From positions 620,001-684,000 of the forward strand of contig NZ_CP071596.1 of assembly GCF_017357105.1 (NCBI RefSeq): a stretch of 64,000 bases of DNA, read 5' to 3'. Below the pieces are notes generated by a model, which saw only the letters and a list, made by a program, of their open reading frames with translations, ran no database searches and had not been told where the DNA came from. The first letter of the stretch is position 1. Each line of letters starts with the position of its first letter. The translations under genes were made by a program, and so were the position numbers. Positions 1-9,239 of the stretch are shown piece after piece. The DNA is from Natronosalvus caseinilyticus (GTDB taxonomy: Archaea > Halobacteriota > Halobacteria > Halobacteriales > Natrialbaceae).

Positions 1-428
1 GGCTACCGGTGAGACACAAATTACGACTGAACGATCTCAACCGGTGGATCGGTGCTTCGACCGACGACGTCGACAGTGCTCGTTCGTGGCTTCACCCGAA
101 GTCAGTAGCGAGAGACGAAAACGGAAACGACGACCGCCCGACGCAGCCACTTCCCCAGTAACGGGCCGTACGTGTGACAGTAGTGGACTGTTTCGGTGAG
201 TAATAGCCCAAAAAATGCTCTGTAGTCGGTTTCAAATTTCTCAACAACGGTTCTGTCACCGTCTTTCACACACATTCGTTCGCGAAGGTGTCCGAATTGG
301 TGAACGTACGGACCGATGAGTCATTACTCGGTTTTGCTCGCCTCAACGCTCTCTAATGGGGTCGTAGTACTGTTCAGAAACCAAAAATGAGGAGAATACT
401 TATAACCCATCACTTGTTTGGTTGGAAT
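1..428. other. Left-edge non-coding stretch
   Basis: No convincing gene on either strand. The last 40 bases carry the promoter of the next gene, a TATA-like CTTATAA at about 399-405. The rest has no repeat or RNA that I recognise. Confidence 0.6.
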
Positions 429-938
429 ATGCGTCTGACGCCGTCTTGGGTTCGTTCGTCGCGAGACGCGTCTTCGGGCACCCAGTCCGCTCCCGACGAC
501 AGCGCTTCACCCGCACCCGAGGTACCAATCTATTACGCGACCGACGAGTCGACGGGTTCGTCGTCGACTCCGCCGGTATCGGCTGCCTCGTTCGTGCCAG
601 AATCCGATAGGGCGCTCCTCGATGAAATCGCCGAGCTAGAAGCACCTGTCACGGTCGATGAACTCGCGGACAATCTCATCTGGCCGGCTGATCCGCCGAT
701 CGAAACGTGGGCCGACGTCCACGAACTCCTCTACGACGAACGGCTTCCGGAGCTCGAAGCGGGAGGAGCACTGGAATTCGACGCCGAGAAAGGGATGATC
801 GAACACGTCCGAGAAACCGAAGATCACGCCGAAGGCGTCTGGTTTTCTCGACCAGTCCTCGGATTACTCTCGCTCGTCTTGCTCGCGACGACGCTATTTC
901 TCGTCTCGACTGGTGTCGTCACGGCGGCTCCGTTCTAA
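429..938 (+). CDS. Membrane-anchored winged-helix protein (DUF7344-like)
   Basis: A 169-residue protein. Residues about 55-125 form a helical block (LLDEIAELEAPVTVDELAD onward) like the DUF7344 winged-helix domain common in haloarchaea, and a single membrane segment (LGLLSLVLLATTLFLVS) ends the protein. An ATG 42 bases upstream is open in frame, but CTTATAA at about 399-405 lies between the two, roughly 25-30 bases ahead of 429, so I start at 429 as a leaderless gene. It converges on another DUF7344-type membrane protein at 1070-1660. The role is inferred: a membrane-tethered DNA-binding regulator. No ligand or target is visible. The N-terminal 50 residues are Ser/Pro-rich and probably disordered. 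Confidence 0.7.
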   Translation: MRLTPSWVRSSRDASSGTQSAPDDSASPAPEVPIYYATDESTGSSSTPPVSAASFVPESDRALLDEIAELEAPVTVDELADNLIWPADPPIETWADVHELLYDERLPELEAGGALEFDAEKGMIEHVRETEDHAEGVWFSRPVLGLLSLVLLATTLFLVSTGVVTAAPF

Positions 939-1069
939 CGCCCGTAGCATCCGACGAACTTCTCAGCGTACTCGCGACGGTGACGGTGTTCTCGAGAAAA
1001 CGTAGCTGTCACAGAAAGGAGTGCCGTCGTCAGCACGGTGAGACGACCGTCGTCCGATCAACGGGAGAC

Positions 1070-1660
1070 TCAGTTGACGAATCGACCAGCAGTCAGTACC
1101 GTAAACAAGAGCAGTATCAACGCGCTCAGGCCAATGCCAGAGAGCAGCGAGACGAACGGCAGTTCGAAGATCGCGCCCAGGAAGACCAGGTAACACAGCG
1201 CAGTTGCTCCCAGATAGTAATCGTCCCAGCCGCCGCTCGCGCTGGGCTCTGCGGACTCCTCGTCCGTCGGCTCTCCAACCTGGAGGTACTGATCGACGTA
1301 ATCGGCCAGCGGCTCTCGCTCGACGACCCCCCGGTTCTTCTGGTAAGAGATGATGCCGGCCTCGTCCAGTTTCGACAGGTGTGACTGGTAAAGCGGGATG
1401 TACACGCGCTGGCGCTGTGCAGACGTGAGCTGGTCGACGGTCGTCTCGTGTTCCCACGCGGCGACTTGCTCTGCTACGTCGCGCATGCGAACGCTTCCCT
1501 CCGTATCGCGCAGATACTCGAGCACGAGCCGGCGACGTTCGTTTTGCAGTAGATGAAAGAGTTCGTCCTTCGAAAATGGGACGTCCTCTTCCGGAGCATC
1601 GGTGCTCCCATCAGTCGTCTGCTCGTTCTCTTCTTCAGGGCTGATATATTCGGACTTCAT
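1070..1660 (-). CDS. Membrane winged-helix regulator (DUF7344 domain)
   Basis: A 196-residue protein: an acidic N-terminus, then a winged-helix domain at about residues 28-120 (FSKDELFHLLQNERRRLVLEY, with QSHLSKLDEAGII as the likely wing region), a linker, and two close membrane segments near the C-terminus (about 148-168 and 172-192). This is the usual haloarchaeal DUF7344 architecture. Read on the minus strand, a TATA-like CTTTATTA lies about 30-37 bases before the start. A transcriptional regulator held at the membrane is the likely role. Such proteins often sit near surface-glycan or protein-sorting loci, which fits the glycan operon a few kilobases away, but the target is unknown. Confidence 0.78.
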   Translation of the reverse strand: MKSEYISPEEENEQTTDGSTDAPEEDVPFSKDELFHLLQNERRRLVLEYLRDTEGSVRMRDVAEQVAAWEHETTVDQLTSAQRQRVYIPLYQSHLSKLDEAGIISYQKNRGVVEREPLADYVDQYLQVGEPTDEESAEPSASGGWDDYYLGATALCYLVFLGAIFELPFVSLLSGIGLSALILLLFTVLTAGRFVN

Positions 1661-2051
1661 CGCACCAGTCTTCTGGAAACAGTTCCGGGTAATAAAGGAT
1701 AGAAACCGTCCAGCGATGAACGATTTATTTTAGTTGAATTCACGGGCCGTCCCAGACATTTTTTGTCTTTTTAATACACCTATATCAGCAATTACAGACC
1801 CAATACCACCAGAATTGCCTTTATATAAAACATCCAATTAGTAATTGATTTCGCTCAAGATAGGACGGTATTAGCCACTGTTCAAGACCATTTTTCGGTC
1901 ATGTGAGAGGCAAGTTTCGAGAAGGGGCTGAAGATAGCAAAACAGTGTCTGGAACATTACATTCCGGGTCGCATCTACCGTTTTTTCCGCCTGTGACCCT
2001 CGAGAATTACCGTCCAGATAATAAATGACCGCGAAAACCTCTCGAGAAGCA
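1661..2051. other. AT-rich intergenic region with divergent promoters
   Basis: A region much richer in A and T than its surroundings, between the minus-strand DUF7344 gene and the plus-strand DUF1616 gene. It holds the promoters of both, plus a strong palindromic TATA element at 1820-1829 that has no obvious gene behind it. No credible ORF is seen. Confidence 0.6.
1819..1830. promoter_or_regulatory. Strong palindromic TATA element without an obvious gene
   Basis: CTTTATATAAAA contains the perfect palindrome TTTATATAAA, the best TATA box of this gap. The nearest plus-strand start is over 200 bases away, and the minus-strand gene has its own closer TATA. It may drive a short RNA or a second, longer leader. 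Confidence 0.4.
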
Positions 2052-3035
2052 ATGAGCGACAACAACTGGTGGTTTCTCGATCTGGCCGCCGTCATCGCGG
2101 CGACCGGATTCCTCTCGTTCGGCCTCCTACTCGGCGTTCCAGGCGTCGCTCGAGTGGCATTCGCCTTGCCGCTCGTGTTATTCTTGCCGGGATACGCGCT
2201 GATCGCCGTACTGTTCCCGGACGCGCCGAGCGACGACTACCAACCGTTCGATATCGACCGCACTGGGCTTCGAAACCCGCTTTTAGTCTCTGGCGGCCTG
2301 GCGTCCACGGAGCGGATTATCCTATCAATCGTCGCGAGTATTTTCCTCGTTCCCGTGATTGCCCTTCTTGCAAGCGTAGCCCCTAGGGGTATTGCTCCGG
2401 AAACGGTCATCCTCGGTATTGCAGGATTGACAGGATTATTGACGCTTTTCGCGATTATCGCACGGTACCGATGCGCACCCGATCGCCGGTTCGTGTTGAC
2501 GGTCGGTATGTCCGGTCTCCTGTTCAGTCGATCGAGCCGATCCACCGGTGTGTCCCCGCGACCGTTCAACATAGCGATCGTCATCGCACTCCTGGTTCTC
2601 GTCGCGACGACCGGCTTCGCGGTCGCCAACCCACCGACCTCGGAATCGTACACTGAATTCGCGTTCGAGACCGAACCCATCACTGGCGATACCGACACGG
2701 TGTACCAGGCCAACTACGCGGCGGGCGAGGCCTCGGACGTGACCGTGTCGATCACGAACCACGAGGGAACGGAGCAAACGTACACGACCGTGGTTCTTCT
2801 CGAACGGGTGAGCTACGGGGAGTCAGACGCCACGGTTGAGGAACGAGAACAGCTCACGAGCGAATCCATTACACTCGCAGACGGCCAAGAGGAACAACAG
2901 ACGCTCGAGATGACGCCGACGATGCAAGGGGACGACGTCCGGCTAACAGTGCTGTTGTACAAAGGGGAGCCGCCGTCCGACCCCTCGATCGAAAACGCCT
3001 ATCGAGCGGTGCACGCACCGATCGTGGTGGAGTGA
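2052..3035 (+). CDS. DUF1616 domain membrane protein
   Basis: A 327-residue protein with two N-terminal membrane hairpins (WFLDLAAVIAATGFLSFGLL, ALPLVLFLPGYALIAVLF), two further hydrophobic segments at about 95-150, another near 185-205, and an extracellular-type beta domain to the end. The start FLPGYALIAVLFP and the overall plan match the DUF1616 family of archaea. An in-frame ATG at 2025 is possible, but AATAAATGA just ahead of it looks like the TATA and 2052 (MSDNNWW) agrees with family N-termini. It is immediately followed, without a gap, by the next gene, so the two are probably one transcript. DUF1616 proteins often occur in surface-polysaccharide regions; the biochemical role is unknown. 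Confidence 0.8.
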   Translation: MSDNNWWFLDLAAVIAATGFLSFGLLLGVPGVARVAFALPLVLFLPGYALIAVLFPDAPSDDYQPFDIDRTGLRNPLLVSGGLASTERIILSIVASIFLVPVIALLASVAPRGIAPETVILGIAGLTGLLTLFAIIARYRCAPDRRFVLTVGMSGLLFSRSSRSTGVSPRPFNIAIVIALLVLVATTGFAVANPPTSESYTEFAFETEPITGDTDTVYQANYAAGEASDVTVSITNHEGTEQTYTTVVLLERVSYGESDATVEEREQLTSESITLADGQEEQQTLEMTPTMQGDDVRLTVLLYKGEPPSDPSIENAYRAVHAPIVVE

Positions 3036-3614
3036 ATGTGGCCGTGGGAGCATTTGCTGTTCGCGTACCTGCTGTACTCGCTCTACACCAACGTCGTTCG
3101 GAGACGCAGTCCGTCGGGGCCTGAGACGCTCGCGGTCGCCGTTGGCTCACAGCTACCGGATCTCGTCGATAAGCCACTGGCCTGGACGTTCGACGTCACC
3201 CAGACCGGCTACTCGGTTGCTCACTCGATATTTGTGGTTCCGTTCGTCTGTCTGGCTGTGTACGTTCTCCTCCACCGCTGGGAACATGGATCGGTCCGAC
3301 AGGCGACCGCGTTCTCGATCGCGATTCTGTCCCACCTCGCCGGGGACATCGTCTATCCGTGGCTCACGGGAGGCCACCTCAATCCGAGAGCCGTCACGTG
3401 GCCGGTCACTTCGCCGCCAACGGCCGATCAAGGGAGCTTCCTCGATCACGTCGTCATCTACGGCCACCGATCTCTCGAGCTGTTTCTCAGCGGCGAGCTC
3501 CCCCAGGAGTTGACGGTGCTGCTCGGTCTGCTGGCTCTCACCGTCGTCCTGTGGATCTACGACGGAGCGCCGGTCGCCGCCGACTGCTGGCGGTGGGTGT
3601 CCCGACGAACGTAG
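3036..3614 (+). CDS. Membrane-bound metal-dependent hydrolase (YdjM-like)
   Basis: A 192-residue membrane protein with about five hydrophobic segments. The motifs QLPDLVDK, AHSIF and LSHLAGDIVYP place Asp and His residues as in the YdjM/LexA-binding inner-membrane hydrolase family, where they are thought to bind metal. Its ATG directly follows the stop of the DUF1616 gene, which indicates co-transcription. The substrate is not known. No partner enzyme points to one, though the neighbourhood is a surface-glycan locus. Confidence 0.75.
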   Translation: MWPWEHLLFAYLLYSLYTNVVRRRSPSGPETLAVAVGSQLPDLVDKPLAWTFDVTQTGYSVAHSIFVVPFVCLAVYVLLHRWEHGSVRQATAFSIAILSHLAGDIVYPWLTGGHLNPRAVTWPVTSPPTADQGSFLDHVVIYGHRSLELFLSGELPQELTVLLGLLALTVVLWIYDGAPVAADCWRWVSRRT

Positions 3615-4180
3615 TTCGAGTCCGTCCACACACGCCCGGCACGTCTTCGGTCGTCCGCTCACGCTCCTGTAACCCTGCACGCCGTCCGTAACAGCGAGAG
3701 GGACGACGAGTAAGATGCTCGAGAGACGCCCAACCGAAACGAACAGTCCACCTTGCAACGGCGTCCAACCCGTGAGGAGGTCACACTGTTCGCCTGCCAG
3801 AACGAAGATCGACACCTGTACTGGGCGAGGAAGATGGAAGTAATCAACCGCTTCTCACGTCTCGTGTGGCGTTCGTTGAAACCGTCCGAGACACGTCTTG
3901 TGGAATCCGTCCAAAACCGTCCGAGACGTTCGTGGCGCGGTCTGCGGGCGGGTCCAGTCATACCGTCACTCACGAACTCGAGATGGAGGACACGCTGCCT
4001 GAATGACTTCCACTCGAGCAGGGGTTGTGCTTCCCATCCTGGTGTGTGTACACGCACACGTACGCGCTCGCTCGAGTGGAAGCGACTCGAGTCAAGTCAC
4101 TCAGCCGATAGCGTCTCGAGCGCTCGTGACGCCGTGGTCGAGGGAAAAGTCGGCGGCACGCAGACGGTGTAGCCGTTCTG
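3615..4180. other. Non-coding gap with a short direct repeat
   Basis: No believable gene. AACCGTCCGAGAC occurs twice, at about 3880-3892 and 3917-3929. The gap separates the end of the rightward pair from the end of the leftward glycan operon, so it is a convergent 3' region. Confidence 0.5.
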
Positions 4181-6157
4181 TCAGTTCGAAACCGGCGACG
4201 GCGTACAGAAATTGACGTCGCCGTTATCGTACACCGTCGCCTGGGTCGGACGACAGATCTGTGCGCGGTCGACCGACTTGAGTTGCGCCCGTTCGTCTTC
4301 GACGAAGTAGACCACGGACTCCGTCTGACTTGTCCGGTAGACCGTGTAGTCGTGTTCAGCGACGCCGTCTTCGGGTATCGTGACGTACGACGAGGACGGA
4401 TAGGCGCCCGTTCGGCCAAAGACCGTGAAGTATGGATGGTCGGTGTGTAGTTGCTGATCGGGTCGGATTTCGGAGCCAGACGGGGAGCCAGTCATCTCAC
4501 CGATCGACGAAACGGCGGTGAGTTCCGATTCGTCGTAGGCCAGCTGTTCGTGTTGCTGGTCGAATATCGGATTCTCGGTGTTGGTCTCCGCGGCGAATGC
4601 CATCGCTCCGGGGTAGACCAGGACCACCAGGAGCACGGTGACGACTGCGAGCCGGGGATCGAGGTCGCGGATAAATACCCGGATCGCAATCGCTCCGAGG
4701 ATCGCCATTGGTGCGTAGAGGAAGGCGAACCATCGCGTCGGGATGAAGTTCCGAATCCCGAACATCGGCAGCCCCATCACGAAGACGAGCATGAACGCCG
4801 ACGCGAGCAGCAGAGTGAAGACGGACTGCTCCGCCCGTTTCCGATGAACGACGTACAGACAGCCCGCGAACGTCAGTCCGAGCAGGAGCAAGAATCCAAG
4901 TGAATCGACGTACGGAACGACCTGATCGAGGAGCGTCGGTGCTGCGACCTCGCTAGCCGAGTCCTCGCTCCCCGCCCCGCTGGCGATGTTGAGAAAGCCG
5001 GCACTCTCCTCGATCGTCTGCGTGAAGTAGCTCAGGACGGTCCCCAGGAACGAATCCTGGCGATACGGCGTGAGCGACCAGACGAAAATCGTCAGTCCGA
5101 AGTTGAAGACGACCAGGCCGATCAGATTGACCGGCTTCTTCGTCCGGAACGTGTTTGTATCGAGGCGGTCGAGGCCGAACGGGCCGATCATGAAGACGAG
5201 CTGGGCGAGGAACGCGGTCACGAGCACCACGAGCATGATGAACGTCGACACCTGATGGGTGAGGATGACCGCGAGACTCAACACCAGGAGTAACGTGAAG
5301 TCCCGGATCGTGTACTCGATCCGCATGACGCGAATCAGCGCGTAGAGGACGCCGAGGAAGAACACGAGTCCCATGCTGGTCGGGATCAGGTGCATTCCCC
5401 ACATGGAGACGTAACTCGCCATGGCGAACAGGCCGGCTGCGAGCGCCGACCAGCGCGGCGAGATCAGCAGGTTCGCCGTCGCGTAGACGAGCAGGATCGA
5501 GAGCGGCATCACTACGCCAACGGTCAGGTACAGCGCTGCCCGCAACGGAACGTCGAAGACGAGCGCGCTCGACGCCACGAGCAGGTGATACAGCGGTGAA
5601 CCGTAGTGTTTGTCGTGGGAGATGGCGCTCAGCGACCGCTCCTCGAGGATCGCTCCGGCCAGATCCATGTGCGTCCAGATGTCGATGCCGATGTATCCCG
5701 GCGTCGCGTACAGCGCCGTAAACCGGAAGACGAACGCGAAGAGGACGAGCTGGAGCAAAACGAGTCCCGTATTGAACGTCTCGTCCTCCGAGAAGACGAT
5801 CTGGGCGATCAACAGCGTGCCAACGACACCCGACAACACGAAGAAGGCGAGCGTCCGCTCGCCCTGTACGAACGACAGTGCGACGAGCGCGGACAGGCCG
5901 AACAAGACGAGCGTCGGCAGCGCCATCAGGGCCGGTCTCGACAGCGTCGGCATCGCCGGATTGTCGTTTTGGGCATACAGCGACAGCAGGTACAGCCCAC
6001 AGGCTAGCCCGAGGACGATCGGGACGGTTTTGATGTAGATCTGGGACGCGAGCAACCGGAGTGGCAACATCGCCAGCGCCAGGAAGAGTCCGATGATCGC
6101 GGCGACGGTATCGAGACGCAACGGCCGGATTCCCGACAGAAACGACGAGTTACGCAT
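4181..6157 (-). CDS. Polytopic GT-C-like glycan membrane protein
   Basis: 658 residues with a dozen or more membrane segments over about 1-500 and a soluble C-terminal part. After the first membrane bundle comes a loop with GIDIWTHMDLAG and KHYGSPLYHLL, the sort of acidic/His loop seen in GT-C fold glycosyltransferases that use lipid-linked sugars. I do not see the WWDYG motif of oligosaccharyltransferase AglB. It is the last gene of the glycan operon and overlaps the preceding glycosyltransferase by 8 bases. The likely role is glycan transfer, extension or polymerisation at the outer membrane face, but the exact family is unassigned. A flippase is less likely given the loop. Confidence 0.62.
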   Translation of the reverse strand: MRNSSFLSGIRPLRLDTVAAIIGLFLALAMLPLRLLASQIYIKTVPIVLGLACGLYLLSLYAQNDNPAMPTLSRPALMALPTLVLFGLSALVALSFVQGERTLAFFVLSGVVGTLLIAQIVFSEDETFNTGLVLLQLVLFAFVFRFTALYATPGYIGIDIWTHMDLAGAILEERSLSAISHDKHYGSPLYHLLVASSALVFDVPLRAALYLTVGVVMPLSILLVYATANLLISPRWSALAAGLFAMASYVSMWGMHLIPTSMGLVFFLGVLYALIRVMRIEYTIRDFTLLLVLSLAVILTHQVSTFIMLVVLVTAFLAQLVFMIGPFGLDRLDTNTFRTKKPVNLIGLVVFNFGLTIFVWSLTPYRQDSFLGTVLSYFTQTIEESAGFLNIASGAGSEDSASEVAAPTLLDQVVPYVDSLGFLLLLGLTFAGCLYVVHRKRAEQSVFTLLLASAFMLVFVMGLPMFGIRNFIPTRWFAFLYAPMAILGAIAIRVFIRDLDPRLAVVTVLLVVLVYPGAMAFAAETNTENPIFDQQHEQLAYDESELTAVSSIGEMTGSPSGSEIRPDQQLHTDHPYFTVFGRTGAYPSSSYVTIPEDGVAEHDYTVYRTSQTESVVYFVEDERAQLKSVDRAQICRPTQATVYDNGDVNFCTPSPVSN

Positions 6158-7121
6158 TCTCCGTCACCTCGAGACCGCTGCCCTGGCCCCTGGGTCGGGA
6201 CCGCCGTCCGAGAACGTCGCGATAGCACTCGAGCAGACGGTCGCCCATCGCGTCCAGGCTCAGTCCGTCGACGACCTCGCGGCCGTTCGACCGCCGGTCG
6301 CCGTCGAGGACCGTCTCGAGGCCCGCGGCGAGGTCGGCGTCGTCGTCGCTCACGACGCAGTTGTCGACCTCGCCGATCGTGTCGCGGACGAAACCGACGT
6401 CGGTCGAGACGACCGGCACGTTGCAGGCGGCGGCCTCCTTGATGACCATCGGGCCGGCCTCGCGCTTCGAGGTCACGAGGAGGACGTCGCTGGCGTTCAT
6501 GTAGTAGGGCATCTCTTCGTAGGGGACGCCGTCGATCGTTCGCAGTTCGAGGTCGGCGTCGGCGCGCTCGACGATGCGTTCGGCCCGCGGATAGTCCTTC
6601 TCGTCCCTGTTTGGATCGTACGGAAAGAGTGCGATGCGTTCGTCGGAGTCCCAGCCCACGCGCTCGCGGGCCTCTTCGCGCGGAACGGGTCTGAACTGCT
6701 CGGTGTCGACGCCGAACGGGATCTCGACGTGGTCGGTGCCGAGTTCGCGCGACATTGCGGGGCTCGGAACGATCGTGGCGTCCGCAAAGCGGGCGCCATA
6801 GCGGCTAATCGACTCGAGCCAGCGCATGTCGCTCATCAGGTCGGTTCCCCACAGGCTCATCACCACCGGACGCGTCGGCTGGGCGAGCGCGAACGGCGCG
6901 ACGAGACCGTAGTGGCCGTGGATCAGGTCGTACTCGCCCGACCAGACGTGCGAGAGCACCTTCGGATAAAACCGCAGGTAGTCAACGGGCGTCCGCGGCG
7001 AGTCGGCAGCGTATTCGCCGGGAACGCCGATGACGGTGCACTCGACGCCACGTTCCTCGAGGACGGAAATCTGCTGCTCGAAGAACGAACGCGTAGAGGT
7101 GATGAGGTGTAAGACGTGCAT
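6150..7121 (-). CDS. Glycosyltransferase family 4 (GT-B fold)
   Basis: 323 residues with the two Rossmann-like halves of GT-B enzymes. The N-terminal half carries GEYDLIHGHYG, and the C-terminal half has the family signature with E221 and E229 (SKREAGPMVIKEA), the E-x7-E pair that holds the donor nucleotide sugar, followed by NVPVVSTDVG. It would add a sugar to a lipid- or protein-linked glycan on the cytoplasmic side. The gene overlaps the downstream GT-C-like gene by 8 bases and lies 6 bases after the DUF354 gene, so it is within a tight operon. Donor and acceptor are unknown. Confidence 0.88.
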   Translation of the reverse strand: MHVLHLITSTRSFFEQQISVLEERGVECTVIGVPGEYAADSPRTPVDYLRFYPKVLSHVWSGEYDLIHGHYGLVAPFALAQPTRPVVMSLWGTDLMSDMRWLESISRYGARFADATIVPSPAMSRELGTDHVEIPFGVDTEQFRPVPREEARERVGWDSDERIALFPYDPNRDEKDYPRAERIVERADADLELRTIDGVPYEEMPYYMNASDVLLVTSKREAGPMVIKEAAACNVPVVSTDVGFVRDTIGEVDNCVVSDDDADLAAGLETVLDGDRRSNGREVVDGLSLDAMGDRLLECYRDVLGRRSRPRGQGSGLEVTENA

Positions 7122-7127
7122 GTCGTG

Positions 7128-8195
7128 TCAGTCAGCGTTAGCGGCGAGCGTCGGCCGGTCGGGCCTGGTCCCGGAGACGGTTTCGACCTCCCTGACGATG
7201 ACGTCTGTCACGTCGATCCGGTCAGCGAGCAGTCGTTCGCGTCGACGGGCCCACTTCTCGGGGTCGTCTTCCTCGATAACCGAGATCGCCTTCTCGAGCG
7301 AGCGAGCGTGGCGGTCCGACCCGTTGAAGTTGAACACGAGGCCGTACTCCTCCTCGAGTTCGGTCGTGTATCCGAGCGACAGGGAGTTAACGTACACCGC
7401 CGGCGTACCGAGCACTGCGGCCTCGGCGGCCATCGTCGCGCCCTCGCCGACGAAACAGTCGGCGTACGCGAGCAGGTCGTGCATCCGGTCGGGTGACGTC
7501 GTGAGCCGGTTCGATTCGAGTTCCTCGGGGAGGGGGACCTCCGACGTGAGCACGACCTCGGCGCCGGCGTCCTCGAGTCGTTCGACGGCCTCGACCGGAT
7601 CGTCGAAGCCGCCCTGTCCCATATCGTGCGAGGAGTCCCAGCTGCTCAGGCGCATCACGACGAGCGTGTCGTCGGGTTCCAGCCCGGCTTCCTCGAGGAT
7701 TCCGGGATCCGGTTCGAACCGGTCGGGGTGGAGGTACGCGAGTTCGTGATAGCCCGGGTACTCGACCTTCTTCGAACCGATGTCGCCGTCGTAACACTTC
7801 GGCGTGCAGACGACGTCGGCGAACGGGTACGCGAGCGCCTTGATGATCGTCGCGTGTTCGGTGTCGTAGAAGACGACGCTCTTCACACCGACGAGTTTCG
7901 CGACGTGAGCGGCAGCGACGCCGCCGATCGCGGTGATGACGTCGGGCTTGATGCGACGCGCTCGCGCCAGCAGTTTCGCCTCGTAGGTCGCCTGGACCGC
8001 CGCCAACGAGAGCAGCGAGGTCGACTCGCCGGCCAGGATCTCGTGGTCGATGTCGTAGCACTCGAGCAAGTCCGTCACCACCTCGTTCTCGCGCGCGAAG
8101 ACGTGGACGCTGTGACCGTTGGACTCGAGTTCGGCGATCGCGTGCTTGAAGAAGTGGACGTGTCCGGGGTGCTGGATCGTCACGATGACGCGCAT
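7128..8195 (-). CDS. DUF354 family protein, GT-B-like
   Basis: 355 residues. It begins MRVIVTIQHPGHVHFFKHAI and contains GEGATMAAEAAVLGTPAVY, features of the archaeal/bacterial DUF354 family, which resembles UDP-GlcNAc 2-epimerase/MurG-type GT-B folds. Its start is directly after the stop of the GT2 gene and its end is 6 bases before the GT4 gene. Placed among glycosyltransferases, it is probably an enzyme of nucleotide-sugar handling or a glycosyltransferase. The reaction has not been assigned to the family as far as I know. Confidence 0.85.
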   Translation of the reverse strand: MRVIVTIQHPGHVHFFKHAIAELESNGHSVHVFARENEVVTDLLECYDIDHEILAGESTSLLSLAAVQATYEAKLLARARRIKPDVITAIGGVAAAHVAKLVGVKSVVFYDTEHATIIKALAYPFADVVCTPKCYDGDIGSKKVEYPGYHELAYLHPDRFEPDPGILEEAGLEPDDTLVVMRLSSWDSSHDMGQGGFDDPVEAVERLEDAGAEVVLTSEVPLPEELESNRLTTSPDRMHDLLAYADCFVGEGATMAAEAAVLGTPAVYVNSLSLGYTTELEEEYGLVFNFNGSDRHARSLEKAISVIEEDDPEKWARRRERLLADRIDVTDVIVREVETVSGTRPDRPTLAANAD

Positions 8196-9239
8196 CTAGC
8201 GACGCACCCCCTTCTCCGCGTTCTCACCGGCGTCGATCACCATCGCAACCAGGAAGACGACCGCACTCGCGACGAACGCGAGCCCGGTCGTGAACAGTTC
8301 GCGAAGTGACGTCTCTCCCTTGAAGGCGTTCGCGGTAGCGCCGCCGGCGAACGCGACGGCTCCAACCAGCGACGCGACGCCGATCAGGTACCCGAGCGCG
8401 GTCGGATCGCTACGATCGTCGGCGAGGCGCACTCGCATTCGCTGGAGGAAGCCACGTAGCAGCGTCACCGACGTGATCGGGATGAATCGCTTGTAGTCGA
8501 TGGTGCTCTCCTCGTCGGCGTACTTCGCCGGCATCGAGACGTCGGCGACGCGCATCCCCGCGATGTTGAGCCTGACGAGTAAGTCGTTGGTGTACTCGTG
8601 ATCGTCCGGCAGCGACTCGATGCCGACCGCCGACAGTGCCTCGTTGGTGATCGCCGTGTACCCGTTCTGTGGGTCCTGGAGGCTCCAGTACCCGCTGGCG
8701 ACCTTCGTCAACTGCGTCAAGACCCAGTTGCCGAACAGGCGAAACGGCGGCATCTCCCGTCGGCTCTCCCGGTCGGCGAGTCGGTTGCCTTTTGCATAGT
8801 CGGCCTCACCCTCGACGATCGGATCGAGCAGTTTCGGGAGCTGGTCGGGGTCCATCTGGCCGTCCGCGTCCATCGTGACGACGACGTCCATTCCGTCGTC
8901 GCGTGCGCGGACGTATCCGGTCCTGAGTGCCCCACCGGCGCCCTGATTTTCCTCGTGGCGGATCGCGACGATCTCAGTCCCCCCGATCGCCCCGCCGTCG
9001 GAGAGCAGGGCGCGCGGTGCAACCCGCTCGTCGGTAGCCGGATCGACGCGGCGCTCGTCGGTCGACCGCCTCGAGCGAGCCGCGTACTCCTGGATGATCT
9101 GCCAGGTGTCGTCGGTCGACCGGTCGTCGACGGCGTAGATCCGGTCGACGAAATCGGGCATCGTCTCGAGGACGCTGCCGACGTGCGTTTCCTCGTTGTA
9201 CGCCGGTACGATGACGCCGATGGTGTGTCCGCGGTACAT
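8196..9239 (-). CDS. Glycosyltransferase family 2, membrane-anchored
   Basis: 347 residues. GT2 signatures are IVPAYNEE (10-17), AVDDRSTDDTW (36-46) and MDADGQMD (123-130), with D124-D126 as the metal-binding DxD. A linker at about 54-85 is longer than in simple polyprenyl-phosphate transferases. Two C-terminal membrane segments (about 275-295 and 315-337) anchor it. Such enzymes move a sugar from a nucleotide donor onto dolichol phosphate or a lipid-linked glycan. The start codon overlaps the stop of the upstream dehydrogenase, indicating translational coupling. Confidence 0.87.
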   Translation of the reverse strand: MYRGHTIGVIVPAYNEETHVGSVLETMPDFVDRIYAVDDRSTDDTWQIIQEYAARSRRSTDERRVDPATDERVAPRALLSDGGAIGGTEIVAIRHEENQGAGGALRTGYVRARDDGMDVVVTMDADGQMDPDQLPKLLDPIVEGEADYAKGNRLADRESRREMPPFRLFGNWVLTQLTKVASGYWSLQDPQNGYTAITNEALSAVGIESLPDDHEYTNDLLVRLNIAGMRVADVSMPAKYADEESTIDYKRFIPITSVTLLRGFLQRMRVRLADDRSDPTALGYLIGVASLVGAVAFAGGATANAFKGETSLRELFTTGLAFVASAVVFLVAMVIDAGENAEKGVRR

